64,000 nucleotides of DNA from Deinococcus sonorensis KR-87 (GTDB lineage: Bacteria > Deinococcota > Deinococci > Deinococcales > Deinococcaceae). Below the pieces are notes generated by a model. The model was not told the DNA's origin. It searched no databases and saw only the letters and a list, made by a program, of their open reading frames with translations. Positions 50,162 to 60,499 of the stretch are shown piece after piece. Both the position numbers and the translations under genes were made by a program. Each line of letters begins with the position of its first letter. The stretch's first letter is position 1. The stretch spans positions 1,021,501 to 1,085,500 of the forward strand of contig NZ_CP158299.1 in the NCBI RefSeq assembly GCF_040256395.1, written 5' to 3'.

Positions 50162-53152
50162 ATGTCTGACAATCAAGGTTCCACACCCAGCCTGCCGGCC
50201 CCGGCGGAGGCGCTGGAAGGGAGCCCGCCGAAGGCGGCGCGGCCCGCTGCCGTGGTGGGGATCGGCGGGTCGGCCGGCGCCCTGGACGGCTTCGAACGCT
50301 TCTTCCTGGGGCTGCCGCCCGGCAGCGGCATGGCCTTCGTGGTGGTGTCGCACCTCAGCCCCACCGGCGAGAGCTTCATGCCGGAACTGCTGACCCGCTG
50401 CACCTCCCTGCCGGTGCGGGTCATTGAGGACGGGATGGTGCTGGAGCCGGACCACGTGTACGTGGCGCACGGCGCAACCAGCCTGGCGATCGTGAACGGC
50501 ACGCTGATCCTGCAGGACCTGGGGCTGGCGCGCGGCCACACCATCGACGCCTTCCTGAGCAGCCTGGCCGACGACCAGCAGGAGCGGGCCGTGGCGGTGA
50601 TCCTCTCCGGCATGGGCAAGGACGGCACCGACGGCGCGCGCAGGGTCAAGGAGCGCGGCGGCCTGCTGCTGACCCAGGACCCGGCCTCGGCCGACTATCC
50701 GTCCATGCCCGCCAGCGCGGTGGCCACCGGGCTGGCCGACGCGGTGCTGCCGCCGGACGAACTGGCCGCCCGCCTGTACCAGCTGATGACCAACGAGCGC
50801 CCGCTGAGCGACGGAGTGGCGTCGGGCGAGATCAACCCCGACCTGCAGCGGGTGCTGCTGCTGGTGCGTTCGCACACCGGGCAGGACTTCACCCGCTACA
50901 AGTCCACCACCCTGCTGCGGCGCATTGACCGGCGCATGAAGACCTGCGGCATCGGCGCGCTGGCCGAGTACATGGGGTACCTGCAGCAGCACCCGGCCGA
51001 GATCGAGGCGCTGTTCGAGGACCTGACCATCAACGTGACCAGCTTCTTCCGCGACCCGGAAGCGTTCGAGCGGCTCAAGGAGCTGCTGCGCACCCAGATG
51101 ATGGGCCGGCCGCACAACGGCGACGTGTTCCGGGTCTGGGTGGTGGGCTGCGCCAGCGGAGAGGAGGCCTACAGCGTGGCGATCCTGCTGCATGAACTGG
51201 TGCAGGAACCGCAGTTCCAGGGGCCCCTCACGCTGCAGGTGTTCGCCACCGACATCGACCAGCGCTCCATCAACGTGGCCCGCCTGGGGCAGTACTCGCA
51301 CGCCATCGAGCAGAGCGTGTCGCCCGCGCGGCTGCAGCGCTACTTCACCCGCAACCCGGACGGCTATCAGGTCAGCAGCCTGATCCGGGAAACGGTGGTG
51401 TTCGCGCTGCACAACACCTTCAACGACCCGCCGTTCACCCGGCTGGACCTGCTGTGCTGCCGCAACATGCTGATCTACCTGAACCCGGACCTGCAGCAGC
51501 AGGTGCTGGCGGTGTTCCAGTACGCGCTGCGGCCGGACGGCCTGCTGTTTCTGGGCGCCAGCGAGTCCACCGGCCTGCGCGACGAGAACTTTCTGCCGGT
51601 GGACCCGCGCTGGAAGATCTACCGGCGCGGCCCCGGCGCGCCCGGCTCCCTGCCGGTGGGCCATAACTACGGCAGCCGCGTGCTGAATCAGGGCACCACC
51701 GACCGGGAGCGCCGGCCGGTGCGCTCCATCACCCTGGTGCAGCACATCCACAGCCTGCTGCTCGCCAACTACACGGCGCCCGCGGTGGTGGTGAACGAGC
51801 ACGGCGACATGCTGTACGTGAACGGCCGCACCGGGCGCTACCTGGAGCTGCCGAGCGGCAGCAGCGCCACCAACAACGTCATCGACATGACCCGCGACGG
51901 CCTGCGCTTCGAGCTGTCGTCGGCGCTGCGCCGGGCCGCCCACGAGCAGCGGGCCGTGGTGCTGCGCGAGATGCGCTACCCGGTGGGCGACGACCTGGTT
52001 ACCCTGGACGTGACGGTGCGGCCCATCAGCCACCCGGACGCGCAGGACGTGCTGATGATCGTGTTTCAGGAGCGCTCGGCCCACGACTTCGTGGAGGCGC
52101 CGCCGCCGGAGCAGCTGGATCAGGTGCAGGCACTGGGCCGTGAGCTGCACCACCTGCGCGAGACGCTGCAGGCGACCATTGAGGAGTACCAGACCAGCAT
52201 CGAGGAACTGAAGAGCACCAACGAGGAGCACCAGACTACCATCGAGGAGCTGAAAAGCACCAACGAGGAGCTGATGACCTCCAAGGAGGAGCTGCAGTCG
52301 GTCAACGAGGAACTGATCACCACCAACGTCGAGCACCAGAGCGTGATTCATGAGCTGACCCAGGCCAACGACGACATGAAGAACCTGCTGGAGAGCGCCG
52401 GCATCGCCACGCTCTTCCTGGGCAACGACCTGCGGATCAAGCGCTACACCTCGCAGATCACCCGCGTCATCAGCCTGATTCCCTCGGACGTGGGGCGGCA
52501 CATCGGCGACATCCGCGTGAAGCTGGAAGGCATCACCTTCGAGGACGAGGTGAAGCGGGTGCTGTCCACCCTGATGCCGCTGGAGGTGGAGGCCCAGGCC
52601 GCCGACGGGCGCTGGTATCTGGTGCGGATCAACCCGTACCGCACCTCCGATAACTTCATTGACGGCGTGGTGGTGGTGTGCACCAACATCGACACGCTCA
52701 AGACGCTGGAGTCGCAGCTGGACCGCTCGTCGTTGAACTCTGAGGCGCTGCTGAACGCCATCCGGCTGCCGATGCTGGTGCTCGACGACGACCTGAAGCT
52801 CATCACCGCCAACCGGGCGCTGTACGAGCTGCTGCGGGTGTCGCCGGAGCAGGCGCGCGGTCAGCGGCTGTTCGACCTGGGCAGCCGGCAGTTTGACCTG
52901 TGGGAGCTGCGCGAGCGGCTGCAGGACATGATCGTGACCGACGTGCCGCTGACCCAGTACGTCCTGGATCTGGACGTGCCGGGCCACGGCGTGCAGAAGA
53001 TGAAGGTGGAGGCCTGGCCGGTGTTGAGCCCGGACGGCTCGGCGGCCGAACACCTGATGACGCTGGAGAACGTGACGGCCATCGTGCACGCCGTGAGCCA
53101 GGAGGGCGAGGCCTTTACCGGGCCGGCCACCGACCTGGACCCGGACAGCTGA
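50162..53152 (+). CDS. CheB-CheR fusion protein with coiled coil and PAS domains
   Basis: 996 residues. CheB methylesterase domain about 28-215 (GIGGSAGALDG with Ser37; VVVSHLSPTGESF; ILSGMGKDGTDGA). CheR methyltransferase about 225-500 (RFTRYKSTTLLRRIDRRMK-like helix, SAM motif VWVVGCASGEEAYSVA, then ATDIDQRSINVARLG, LLCCRNMLIYL). A coiled coil of repeated EELKSTNEEHQTTIEEL type lies about 660-740, followed by two PAS-like regions about 745-980. Such proteins link chemoreceptor-like methylation chemistry to signalling kinases. AAAGGAG lies 5 nt before ATG 50162. A strong terminator follows. Confidence 0.92.
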   Translation: MSDNQGSTPSLPAPAEALEGSPPKAARPAAVVGIGGSAGALDGFERFFLGLPPGSGMAFVVVSHLSPTGESFMPELLTRCTSLPVRVIEDGMVLEPDHVYVAHGATSLAIVNGTLILQDLGLARGHTIDAFLSSLADDQQERAVAVILSGMGKDGTDGARRVKERGGLLLTQDPASADYPSMPASAVATGLADAVLPPDELAARLYQLMTNERPLSDGVASGEINPDLQRVLLLVRSHTGQDFTRYKSTTLLRRIDRRMKTCGIGALAEYMGYLQQHPAEIEALFEDLTINVTSFFRDPEAFERLKELLRTQMMGRPHNGDVFRVWVVGCASGEEAYSVAILLHELVQEPQFQGPLTLQVFATDIDQRSINVARLGQYSHAIEQSVSPARLQRYFTRNPDGYQVSSLIRETVVFALHNTFNDPPFTRLDLLCCRNMLIYLNPDLQQQVLAVFQYALRPDGLLFLGASESTGLRDENFLPVDPRWKIYRRGPGAPGSLPVGHNYGSRVLNQGTTDRERRPVRSITLVQHIHSLLLANYTAPAVVVNEHGDMLYVNGRTGRYLELPSGSSATNNVIDMTRDGLRFELSSALRRAAHEQRAVVLREMRYPVGDDLVTLDVTVRPISHPDAQDVLMIVFQERSAHDFVEAPPPEQLDQVQALGRELHHLRETLQATIEEYQTSIEELKSTNEEHQTTIEELKSTNEELMTSKEELQSVNEELITTNVEHQSVIHELTQANDDMKNLLESAGIATLFLGNDLRIKRYTSQITRVISLIPSDVGRHIGDIRVKLEGITFEDEVKRVLSTLMPLEVEAQAADGRWYLVRINPYRTSDNFIDGVVVVCTNIDTLKTLESQLDRSSLNSEALLNAIRLPMLVLDDDLKLITANRALYELLRVSPEQARGQRLFDLGSRQFDLWELRERLQDMIVTDVPLTQYVLDLDVPGHGVQKMKVEAWPVLSPDGSAAEHLMTLENVTAIVHAVSQEGEAFTGPATDLDPDS

Positions 53153-53153
53153 A

Positions 53154-53185
53154 GCGGGCACCCCGGCAATTGCCGGGGTGCCCGC
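53154..53185. terminator. Bidirectional hairpin between the CheB-CheR gene and treZ
   Basis: A 32-bp perfect palindrome whose left arm is GCGGGCACCCCGGCAA; no U tract on either side. Confidence 0.75.
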
Positions 53186-53203
53186 TGCGCGTTTCGTGGC
53201 GTT

Positions 53204-55072
53204 TTACCGGGTCTGCTGCACCTGTGCCCGTGGCCGGCTGGCCTCGTCCGGCCCCGGCGCGCCGGTCCAGGCGTCCGGGAGCGAACTCAGGGCCAGCACG
53301 GCGGCCGTCTGCCCGGGCAGGTGGCCCAGGTCGGCGTCCGGGCTGCTGGCGAGCAGCAGCCGCGCGCCGCTGCCCTGCAGGTCCGGCAGCGCCACCGGCC
53401 CCGACGAGAAGTTCAGCACCAGCGCCCGCACCTGATCGCCCAGCCGGCGCGTGACCCACAGCAGCGGTCCCTGTGCGCCGGCCTGCAGCTCCGGGCGGCC
53501 GGAATGCCGCAGCACCGGGTCCTGACGGCGCAGCGCCAGCAGGCGGCGGTACAGCTCCAGCGCCCGGGCGTGCTCGCCCTCCTGCTGCTGTGGCCAGTCC
53601 AGGTGGCTGTGCTGGAAGGTGGCCGGATCCTGCGGGTCCGGCACCGCCTCGCCCTGCAGCGCGGCGCTGAAGGTCTCGAAATGCTGGAACTCGCGCAGCC
53701 GCCCCTCGGTGATCAGCGCCCCCAGCTCGGCATTGTGGTCGGAGAAGTATTGGAAGCGGCTGTCGGTCATCCACTCCTGACCCTGAAACAGCAGCGGCGT
53801 CATCGGCAGGAACAGCAGCAGGGTGCTGGCCGCCAGGAAGGCCTCGGTGCCGGCCACCTGCTGCAGGCGGTCACCCAGCGCCCGGTTGCCGATCTGGTCG
53901 TGGTTCTGGATGCAGTACACGAAGCTGGAGGCGTCCAGCCGGTCGGCGGCGGAGCCGCGGGGATGCGGCGTGCCCAGCGGCCAGTCCTGACCCTCGTACA
54001 GCCAGCCCCGGTTGATGCAGCGGGCCAGCTCGGTCACCTTCGGCACGTAGGCGCGGTAGTAGCCGTCGCGCTCCCCGGTCAGCAGCACCCGCAGCTGATG
54101 GTGGAAGTCGTCGGCCCACATGCCGTCCATGCCGGTCTCGGTGACCAGTTCCGGGCGGTTGCGGTCGTCCTCGCAGAACAGGAAGTGGCGGGTGCCCAGC
54201 TCCGCGCGCAGCTGGTGGACCTGCTGGGCCAGCTCGTGCAGCACATGCAGCTCGCTGTCGTCGAAGATCTCGTGGGTGGCGTCCAGCCGCAGGCCGTCGA
54301 AGCGGTAGGTTTCCAGCCAGTGCCGCGCCGCGTCCAGCGCCAGCCGGCGCATCCAGGGGTTGCTGTAGTTCAGCGCGTCGCCCCAGGGGGTCTTGTGCCG
54401 GTCGGTGAAGTACTCGGGGCTGTAGGCGCTCAGGTAGTTGCCGTCCGGCCCGAAGTGGTTGAGCACCAGGTCCAGCAGCACCACCAGCCCCTGCCGGTGC
54501 GCCTCGTCAATGAAGCGCATCAGGTCGTCCGGGCGGCCGTAGGCGGCGAACGGCGCGTACAGCGCCACCCCGTCGTAGCCCCAGCCGTGCTGCCCGGGAA
54601 AGCTGGCCAGCGGCATCAGTTCCACCGCCGTCACGCCCAGCTCACGGAGGTACGGCAGCCGCTCCTGCGCAGCCCGGAAGGTGCCTTCCGGCGTGAAGGT
54701 GCCCACGTGCAGCTCGTAGATCACCAGGTCGGAGCGCTTCAGGTCCGGGGCCACCGGCCGCTCGCCGCCGGCGGGCGCCCACACCTCCGCCGGCGCGTGC
54801 ACGCCGTCCGGCAGGCAGCGGGCGTAGGGGTCCGGCACCGGCTGGCCGTCCAGCTCGAAGGTGTAGCGGCGGCCCGCCCCCACGCCCTCAATGAGCCGCT
54901 CGAACACGCCGTCGCCCACCGGCTCCAGCGGCACGGTCTGGTCCGGGCCGTCACCGCTCAGCACCACGGCGGCCCGGCTGGCCTGGGTGGTCCACAGCCG
55001 GAACATGGTGCCGGTCTCGGTGGGGAACGCCCCCAGCGGCCAGGTGGAGGGCGTGCCGGCCGGGCCGGTCAT
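53204..55072 (-). CDS. treZ: Malto-oligosyltrehalose trehalohydrolase
   Basis: Releases trehalose from maltooligosyl-trehalose. 622 residues: N-terminal CBM48-like domain ([20 protein letters not shown]), GH13 barrel with [28 protein letters not shown], the nucleophile Asp in [15 protein letters not shown] and the acid/base Glu in [13 protein letters not shown], then [13 protein letters not shown]. The partner TreY is not in the window. The ATG overlaps the cphB stop, so it is the last gene of the cyanophycin operon. Confidence 0.94.
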   Translation of the reverse strand: MTGPAGTPSTWPLGAFPTETGTMFRLWTTQASRAAVVLSGDGPDQTVPLEPVGDGVFERLIEGVGAGRRYTFELDGQPVPDPYARCLPDGVHAPAEVWAPAGGERPVAPDLKRSDLVIYELHVGTFTPEGTFRAAQERLPYLRELGVTAVELMPLASFPGQHGWGYDGVALYAPFAAYGRPDDLMRFIDEAHRQGLVVLLDLVLNHFGPDGNYLSAYSPEYFTDRHKTPWGDALNYSNPWMRRLALDAARHWLETYRFDGLRLDATHEIFDDSELHVLHELAQQVHQLRAELGTRHFLFCEDDRNRPELVTETGMDGMWADDFHHQLRVLLTGERDGYYRAYVPKVTELARCINRGWLYEGQDWPLGTPHPRGSAADRLDASSFVYCIQNHDQIGNRALGDRLQQVAGTEAFLAASTLLLFLPMTPLLFQGQEWMTDSRFQYFSDHNAELGALITEGRLREFQHFETFSAALQGEAVPDPQDPATFQHSHLDWPQQQEGEHARALELYRRLLALRRQDPVLRHSGRPELQAGAQGPLLWVTRRLGDQVRALVLNFSSGPVALPDLQGSGARLLLASSPDADLGHLPGQTAAVLALSSLPDAWTGAPGPDEASRPRAQVQQTR

Positions 55073-55881
55073 TCCCGCGCTCCAGGCACGGAGGGCCGCC
55101 GCTGGGCCAGGTCGAAGGTGTTGCCGGCGGCCAGCACATGCAGCCGCGCGTCGAACAGCGAGAGCACCGTGTCGCGCCCGCCGTCCGCGACGTTCGAGCT
55201 GCTCACGGTGCTGCCGTCCAGCACCGTCACGGCGCCGCTGCCCAGCACCGAGAACTGTTCACCCTCCACCACGATGGCGGTGTCCTCGTCAATGCCGATG
55301 CCCAGCACGCGCGGGTTCTGGGCCACGGCTCCCAGCAGGCGGCCCATCCGGCCACGCTCGGCAAAATGCTGGTCGATGATCACGCCCCGGATCAGCCCCA
55401 GGCCCGGAGCCATCCGCAGGTCTCCGATGCGGCTGGATTCCCGGCCGCTGCCGGTGACCAGCATCGTCTCGCACATCGCCGACGCGCCGGCCGAGGTGCC
55501 GGCGATCACTCCGCCGCTGGCATAGATCTCGTTGATGCGCTGTTCCACCGGGCTGTCCCCGATCTGGCTGGTGATGCGCAGCTGGTCGCCGCCGGTGAAG
55601 AACACCCCGGTCGCGCCGTCAAAGCAGCTGAGCAGCTCCTCGCTGGCCGTCTCGCTGCGCTCGTTGACGTACACCTCGCGGGTTTCCCGGACGCCCAGCT
55701 CAGCGAAGACCGGGGCATAGGTGTCGTAGTAGCCTTCCGGCTCGTGCGAGGCGACCGTCATCACCACCAGCCGGCCGGAACCGGTGCGGCGGGCCACCTC
55801 CTTGAGAATCTCGCGCTTGCCCTCTTTTTCCTCATGCCCGCCGATCACGATCAGCGAGCCGTTCTGGTTGTTATGCGTCAC
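55069..55881 (-). CDS. cphB: Cyanophycinase
   Basis: 270-residue serine peptidase (S51) that cuts cyanophycin into beta-Asp-Arg dipeptides. Seen: [20 protein letters not shown], the [10 protein letters not shown] block, nucleophile Ser in [11 protein letters not shown], and [20 protein letters not shown] with the His. The GTG start (GGAG 6 nt upstream) lies within the end of the isoaspartyl peptidase gene. An in-frame upstream start at 55962 is less likely. Confidence 0.94.
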   Translation of the reverse strand: MTHNNQNGSLIVIGGHEEKEGKREILKEVARRTGSGRLVVMTVASHEPEGYYDTYAPVFAELGVRETREVYVNERSETASEELLSCFDGATGVFFTGGDQLRITSQIGDSPVEQRINEIYASGGVIAGTSAGASAMCETMLVTGSGRESSRIGDLRMAPGLGLIRGVIIDQHFAERGRMGRLLGAVAQNPRVLGIGIDEDTAIVVEGEQFSVLGSGAVTVLDGSTVSSSNVADGGRDTVLSLFDARLHVLAAGNTFDLAQRRPSVPGARE

Positions 55882-56752
55882 TGTTGTCTCCTGTGTGTGG
55901 GGCCGGGTTCCGCTCCAGGGCCGCCTGAGGGTCCTGCCCGGAGGCCTGCCACGCCACCGCAAAGTTCTGGCTGCTGTGGTCCCAGCCGATCTCTCCGGCC
56001 GGCGTCAGCAGGATCAGCCCCGCCTCGCCGCCCACGCGCCGGCTCATGGTGGCCAGCACCTCACCCACCGCCTGATCGGCGGTCTGTTTGCCCAGCAGCT
56101 CCAGGGCCTGACGCGCCAGCCCCACCCGCACGATCTTCTCGCCGTCCCCCGAGGCCGCCACCGCGCCCAGCAGGTCGTCAGCATAGAAGCCGGAGCCGGC
56201 TGCCGGTGAGTCGCCCACCCGGCCGGGCGGCTGCCCCTCGGTGCCGCCGGTGGAGGTGCCGGCCGCCACGTGGCCGTGCAGGTCCAGCGCCACGCAGCCC
56301 ACCGTGTCCTCGGCCGGGCTGTGCGCCACCTGCTCAGCCGGGCCGCCCGGCGTGTCCAGCCCCTGCTCGGCGGCAAAGCGGCTGGCATCCTCGCCCACCA
56401 GCAGCACCTGCCGCTCGTCCAGGACGCGGCGCGCCACCTCCACCGGATGCGGCACGCCCTGCACGGCCGCCACCGCCCCGATGTCCAGGGTCGAACCGTC
56501 CATCACGGCGGCGTCCAGCTGTACGCTGCCGTCGGTGCGTTTCACCGCGCCGTGCCCGGCATTGAAGGTCGGGTCCTCCTCCAGCACGCGGATGGCGGCC
56601 ACCACCGCGTCCACCGCCGTTCCGCCCTGGACCAGCACCTCACGGCCGGCCTGCAGCGCGTTCAGGCAGCCCTGCCGGTGCGCCTCACGTTCGTCGTCCG
56701 AGATGGTCTTCGCGCCTCCGTGCACCATCAGGGCCCAGCGAGCGCCGCTCAT
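55871..56752 (-). CDS. iaaA: Isoaspartyl peptidase / L-asparaginase (Ntn hydrolase)
   Basis: 293 residues. N-terminal ALMVHGGAKTISDDEREAHR; a linker precedes the autocleavage nucleophile Thr in SPAEDTVGCVALDLHGHVAA; TSTGGTEGQPPGRVGDSP contains the substrate-binding loop. It can split the beta-Asp-Arg dipeptides made by CphB into aspartate and arginine. ATG 56752 overlaps the cphA stop by ATGA. Confidence 0.93.
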   Translation of the reverse strand: MSGARWALMVHGGAKTISDDEREAHRQGCLNALQAGREVLVQGGTAVDAVVAAIRVLEEDPTFNAGHGAVKRTDGSVQLDAAVMDGSTLDIGAVAAVQGVPHPVEVARRVLDERQVLLVGEDASRFAAEQGLDTPGGPAEQVAHSPAEDTVGCVALDLHGHVAAGTSTGGTEGQPPGRVGDSPAAGSGFYADDLLGAVAASGDGEKIVRVGLARQALELLGKQTADQAVGEVLATMSRRVGGEAGLILLTPAGEIGWDHSSQNFAVAWQASGQDPQAALERNPAPHTGDNSDA

Positions 56753-59526
56753 GCGGGCCGCTCCACCTGCAGTGAGGGGCTCTGGAACGCCTGGATCTGC
56801 TGCCACGCTTCCTCCACCCGGTTCGGCAGAATCACCACCAGGTCGCCCGGCTGGGCGCTGCTCAGCGCGGCGTCAATCGCCTCGGTCTCGTCCAGGATGA
56901 TCTGGATCTGTTCATCCGGCAGCCCCGCCGCGAGCGCGCCGTCGCGCGTCAGGGAGGCCCCCTCGCCGGCCGGTCGCCCGCGCCGCTCGTCGTCCTCGCG
57001 CAGGATCAGCAGATCGAACATGCCGGCCAGCAGCGTGCCCATCTCATGGATGTCCTGATCGCGGCGGTCGCCCGCCACGCCGAACACCCCGATCACCCGG
57101 CCCGCCTGTGGCCGCATGGCCCGCACCAGCCCCGAGAGCTGCATCAGGCCGTCCGGGTTGTGGGCGTAGTCCAGCAGCACCCGGAAGGGGTGGCCCTCAT
57201 AGACGTTGAGCCGCCCCGGACTCTGCTCAAAGGAAGTGGTGAAGGTGCGCAGCGCCTCGCCGATCACGCTGACCGGCACGTCCAGCCCCACCGCAATGGC
57301 GCAGGCGGCCAGGGCGTTCTCCACGTTCATCCGCGCCGCGCCGGACAGGGTGGCCGGGATGTCGTTGGCGAGCATGATCGGGTACCGCTGGCCGCCCCGG
57401 TACAGCACCACCTCGTCGCCCACCAGGGTCGGTTCGCGCACCAGCGCGATGCCGCCGGCCGCGATGTGCTGCGCCAGATGCTCCGGGTGCGTGACGGCGC
57501 CCTCCATCGAGAAGAAGGCAATCTGCCCGCCCGCTTTCTTCACCATCCGGGCGGTCAGCGGGTCGTCGGCGTTCAGGACGCTCACGCCGCTGGGCGACAC
57601 CACCTCCACCACCAGGCCCTTCACGAAGGCGAGGTCCTCGACCGTCTCGATGCCCTTCAGGCCCAGATGGTCCGGGCGAATGTTCAGCACCGCGCCCACC
57701 TGGCACTGGTCAAAGCCCAGGCCCTCGCGCAGGATGCCGCCGCGCGCGGTTTCCAGCACCGCCACCTCCACGGTCGGGTCGCTCAGGATCACCTGGGCGC
57801 TCTTGGGACCGGTGGTGTCGCCGCTCATGATGCGTTCGCCCTGCAGGTAGATGCCGTTCGAGGTGGTCAGGCCCACCTGCTTTCCGGCGTGCTGCAGGAT
57901 GTGCGCCACCATCCGGGAGGTGGTGGTTTTGCCGTTGGTGCCGGTGATCGCCACCACCGGAATGCGGCAGGGCGTGCCGGGCGGAAACAGCATGTCCAGC
58001 ACCGGAGCCGCCACGTTGCGCGGCGTGCCCACCGAGGGCTGCAGGTGCATGCGGAAGCCGGGGGCCGCGTTGACCTCCACGATGCCGCCGCCGGTCCGGT
58101 GCACCGACTGGGTGATGTCGGGGGTGATGAAGTCAATGCCGGCCACGTCCAGCCCGATCATCAGCGCCGCGCGCCGCGCCACCGTGACGTTGTCCGGGTG
58201 GATCACGTCGGTGCGGTCAATGGCGGTGCCGCCGGTTGAGAGGTTGGCGGTGTCGCGCAGCACCATCACCTCGTCCTGCTGCGGCACGCTGTCCGGGGTC
58301 AGCCCCTGGCGCGCCAGCAGGGCCAGCACGTGATCGTCAATCACGATCTTGGTCATCACCTGCTCGTGGCCGTCGCCGCGGCGCGGATCGAGGTTGGTCT
58401 CCTCGACCAGCTGCCGGATGCTCCGCCGGCCGTCCCCGATCACATGGGCCGGCACCCGCTCGGCCACCGCCACCACTTCACCGTTCACCACCAGAATGCG
58501 GTGGTCGTTGCCGGGAAACTGCTGCTCCACCACCACGTGGCGGCTGTGCCGCGCCGCCTGCTCGAAGCCCCAGGCCACCCGCTCCGGCGTGGTCAGGTCA
58601 ATCGAGACGCCGCGCCCGTGGTTGCCGTTCAGCGGTTTGGTGACCACCGGGTAGCCGATCCGCCGGGCCTCGCGCACCGCCTGCTCGGCCGTCAGGACCA
58701 CCGCGCCGGCCGGCACCGGCAGCCCAGCCCGGTCCAGCAGCAGCTTGGTGAGCGACTTGTCGCCAGCCGTCTCGGTGGCGATGTGGGCGGTCTGCTGGGT
58801 GATGCTGGCGCGGATGCGCTGCTGGGAGCGGCCGTAGCCCAGCTGCACCAGACTGTTGTCGTCCAACCGCAGGTGCGGAATCCCCCGGCGCCGCGCTTCA
58901 TCCACCAGCGAGGCGGTGGTGGGCCCCAGGGCGTGGCGCCGGACCAGCAGGCGCAGTTCCGCCATGTCGCGCTGCAGATCGAAGGGGCTGTCGGTTTCCA
59001 GGGTGGTGTTCATGCCGACCGGCATCAGCAGGTCCAGCCCTTCCAGGCCCTGCAGCTCTGCCGGCAGCAGGCTGTTCACCAGCCGCAGCGCCAGCATGCC
59101 GGCCAGCAGCCCGACGCGTTCCTCGCGCTGCTCGTAGACCACGTTGTAGCTGCCGGGGCTGCCCCGGACCGAGCGGGTCTTGCCATAGGTGACCGGCAGC
59201 CCCGCCAGCGCCTGGAGCTCCAGCGCCACGTGCTCGGTGATGTGCCCCAGCCAGGTGCCGTCCTGCAGGCGCCGCACGAAGCCGCCCGGCTCGCCGTACG
59301 AGCAGCCGTGCTGACTCAGCGTGGGCAGCTGCTCCAGCAGCCCCTCGGTGAAGCCGGGCAGCCGGTTGGACGGGTACTCTTCCAGCGCGCCGAGCTGCAG
59401 CTGGATGCGGATCATCGGCCGGTAGCCATACAGGTTCGGACCCCGGTAGATCTGTTTTTCCAGCACCTGGAGGGGTGCTGCGTTGCTGGGTAACGCTCTG
59501 TGGGTGTTCGGATGCTCAGCGGTCAT
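56749..59526 (-). CDS. cphA: Cyanophycin synthetase
   Basis: 925 residues, typical length. N-domain about 1-160; ATP-grasp domain about 215-490 that adds aspartate (PVVTKPLNGNHGRGVSID, EVNAAPGFRMHLQPS); Mur-ligase domain from about 490 that adds arginine (P-loop AITGTNGKTTTSRMV, VLETARGGILREGLGF, LLDYAHNPDGLMQL). It makes the storage polymer multi-L-arginyl-poly-L-aspartate in the cytoplasm. AAGGAG lies 7 nt before ATG 59526. The frame is open 70 codons further, without a start signal. Confidence 0.95.
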   Translation of the reverse strand: MTAEHPNTHRALPSNAAPLQVLEKQIYRGPNLYGYRPMIRIQLQLGALEEYPSNRLPGFTEGLLEQLPTLSQHGCSYGEPGGFVRRLQDGTWLGHITEHVALELQALAGLPVTYGKTRSVRGSPGSYNVVYEQREERVGLLAGMLALRLVNSLLPAELQGLEGLDLLMPVGMNTTLETDSPFDLQRDMAELRLLVRRHALGPTTASLVDEARRRGIPHLRLDDNSLVQLGYGRSQQRIRASITQQTAHIATETAGDKSLTKLLLDRAGLPVPAGAVVLTAEQAVREARRIGYPVVTKPLNGNHGRGVSIDLTTPERVAWGFEQAARHSRHVVVEQQFPGNDHRILVVNGEVVAVAERVPAHVIGDGRRSIRQLVEETNLDPRRGDGHEQVMTKIVIDDHVLALLARQGLTPDSVPQQDEVMVLRDTANLSTGGTAIDRTDVIHPDNVTVARRAALMIGLDVAGIDFITPDITQSVHRTGGGIVEVNAAPGFRMHLQPSVGTPRNVAAPVLDMLFPPGTPCRIPVVAITGTNGKTTTSRMVAHILQHAGKQVGLTTSNGIYLQGERIMSGDTTGPKSAQVILSDPTVEVAVLETARGGILREGLGFDQCQVGAVLNIRPDHLGLKGIETVEDLAFVKGLVVEVVSPSGVSVLNADDPLTARMVKKAGGQIAFFSMEGAVTHPEHLAQHIAAGGIALVREPTLVGDEVVLYRGGQRYPIMLANDIPATLSGAARMNVENALAACAIAVGLDVPVSVIGEALRTFTTSFEQSPGRLNVYEGHPFRVLLDYAHNPDGLMQLSGLVRAMRPQAGRVIGVFGVAGDRRDQDIHEMGTLLAGMFDLLILREDDERRGRPAGEGASLTRDGALAAGLPDEQIQIILDETEAIDAALSSAQPGDLVVILPNRVEEAWQQIQAFQSPSLQVERPA

Positions 59527-59823
59527 GGTCTGCTCCTTCACATGCAGCGATACAGCGGCTGAACTGGAGGGTAAACCGTATCGCGCGGCGCTCCTGCTGT
59601 CCTGAATGAGGCTCGATTTACTCAGATATGGCGACAGATAGGAGCCTCCTTCAGAAAATGAAGACGCCGGACGGCCAGGGCAGGAGGGGCCAGCGGTACA
59701 GCAGGCGAAAATGGCGTCCTGGACGAGGCCGATCATGAACGGTGACGGCCTGCTCTTTTGGATCTCCTGTCAGCGCTGTCCTGCGGAGCCGCCCGGACCA
59801 TAAGGGAGCAGCAAGCCCCCCTC
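59527..59823. other. Divergent intergenic region upstream of cphA
   Basis: 297 bp without a supported gene. It must hold the cphA promoter, but no convincing -35/-10 pair was found on either strand. Confidence 0.35.
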
Positions 59824-60366
59824 ATGTGGGATCAGATGAAGCCGCGCTATTCCGGTGCTATGGTCCGTTCTTCCAAGCCCTCCGCGGAAACGCTGGACCT
59901 GACGCTCCGCGCCGATGACCTGAGCACCACGTATGCCGAACTGCAGATGGTGCATGTGCCGCCGTCCGGCATCATCAGCTTCCCGAACCGCAGCGAGTTC
60001 GAGGTCACGCACCTGCCCGGCTCGACCGATGTGCTGTCGACCTCCCGCCGCGTCAGCATTGACCTCACGGTGCTGCGGCAGCGGTTCGGTGATCAGGCCG
60101 GGCACCTCTACGGCATCATCGTCCACAGCCAGCCACGGCCGCTGGTCTTCAAGAACATGACCCTGGAGATTCGGAGGCCGGGAGTGGCCGCAGCCGTGCG
60201 GCCCCTGACGCTGGCCGACCACGCGGCGCTGCTGGGCGTGTGGTGGCAGGACCGGGCGGGCGAGTGGGACTTCGAGTACAGCGGACAGGTGCTCGACACG
60301 CTTAACGGGACCTACCAGAGCATCTATCTGTTGGGCCGGTACGCCGAGCGTTTTGCCGAGCGCTAG
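59824..60366 (+). CDS. Protein of unknown function
   Basis: About 180 residues. The interior is well-formed coding sequence (TLRADDLSTTYAELQMVHVP, VLRQRFGDQAGHLYGIIVHS, GVWWQDRAGEWDFEYSGQVL), rich in beta-type alternation, with no signal peptide, membrane segment or Cys. No family is recognised. The start is uncertain: ATGs at 59824, 59836 and 59860 are in frame, and none has a good Shine-Dalgarno site or -10 box at the leaderless distance. Confidence 0.6.
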   Translation: MWDQMKPRYSGAMVRSSKPSAETLDLTLRADDLSTTYAELQMVHVPPSGIISFPNRSEFEVTHLPGSTDVLSTSRRVSIDLTVLRQRFGDQAGHLYGIIVHSQPRPLVFKNMTLEIRRPGVAAAVRPLTLADHAALLGVWWQDRAGEWDFEYSGQVLDTLNGTYQSIYLLGRYAERFAER

Positions 60367-60428
60367 GCCCGCAAGAGCCGTCCACATCGCGTAACCGACG
60401 CCGGGCCGTAGACGTACTCGATTGTATC

Positions 60429-60457
60429 TTGAGAGTACTTCTACTGTGACCTAGATT
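60429..60457 (+). promoter_or_regulatory. Promoter of the TetR gene
   Basis: TTGAGA (60429-60434), exactly 17 nt, TAGATT (60452-60457). Confidence 0.65.
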
Positions 60458-60499
60458 TGCGGTGTAGGAAAAATGAGGAGCAGGTAGAGAGGCTTTGTT

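Noticed and set aside
52140..52380. Repetitive EELKSTNEE-type sequence as a DNA repeat array
   Set aside because: It is a coiled-coil coding repeat inside the CheB-CheR protein, usual for that family.
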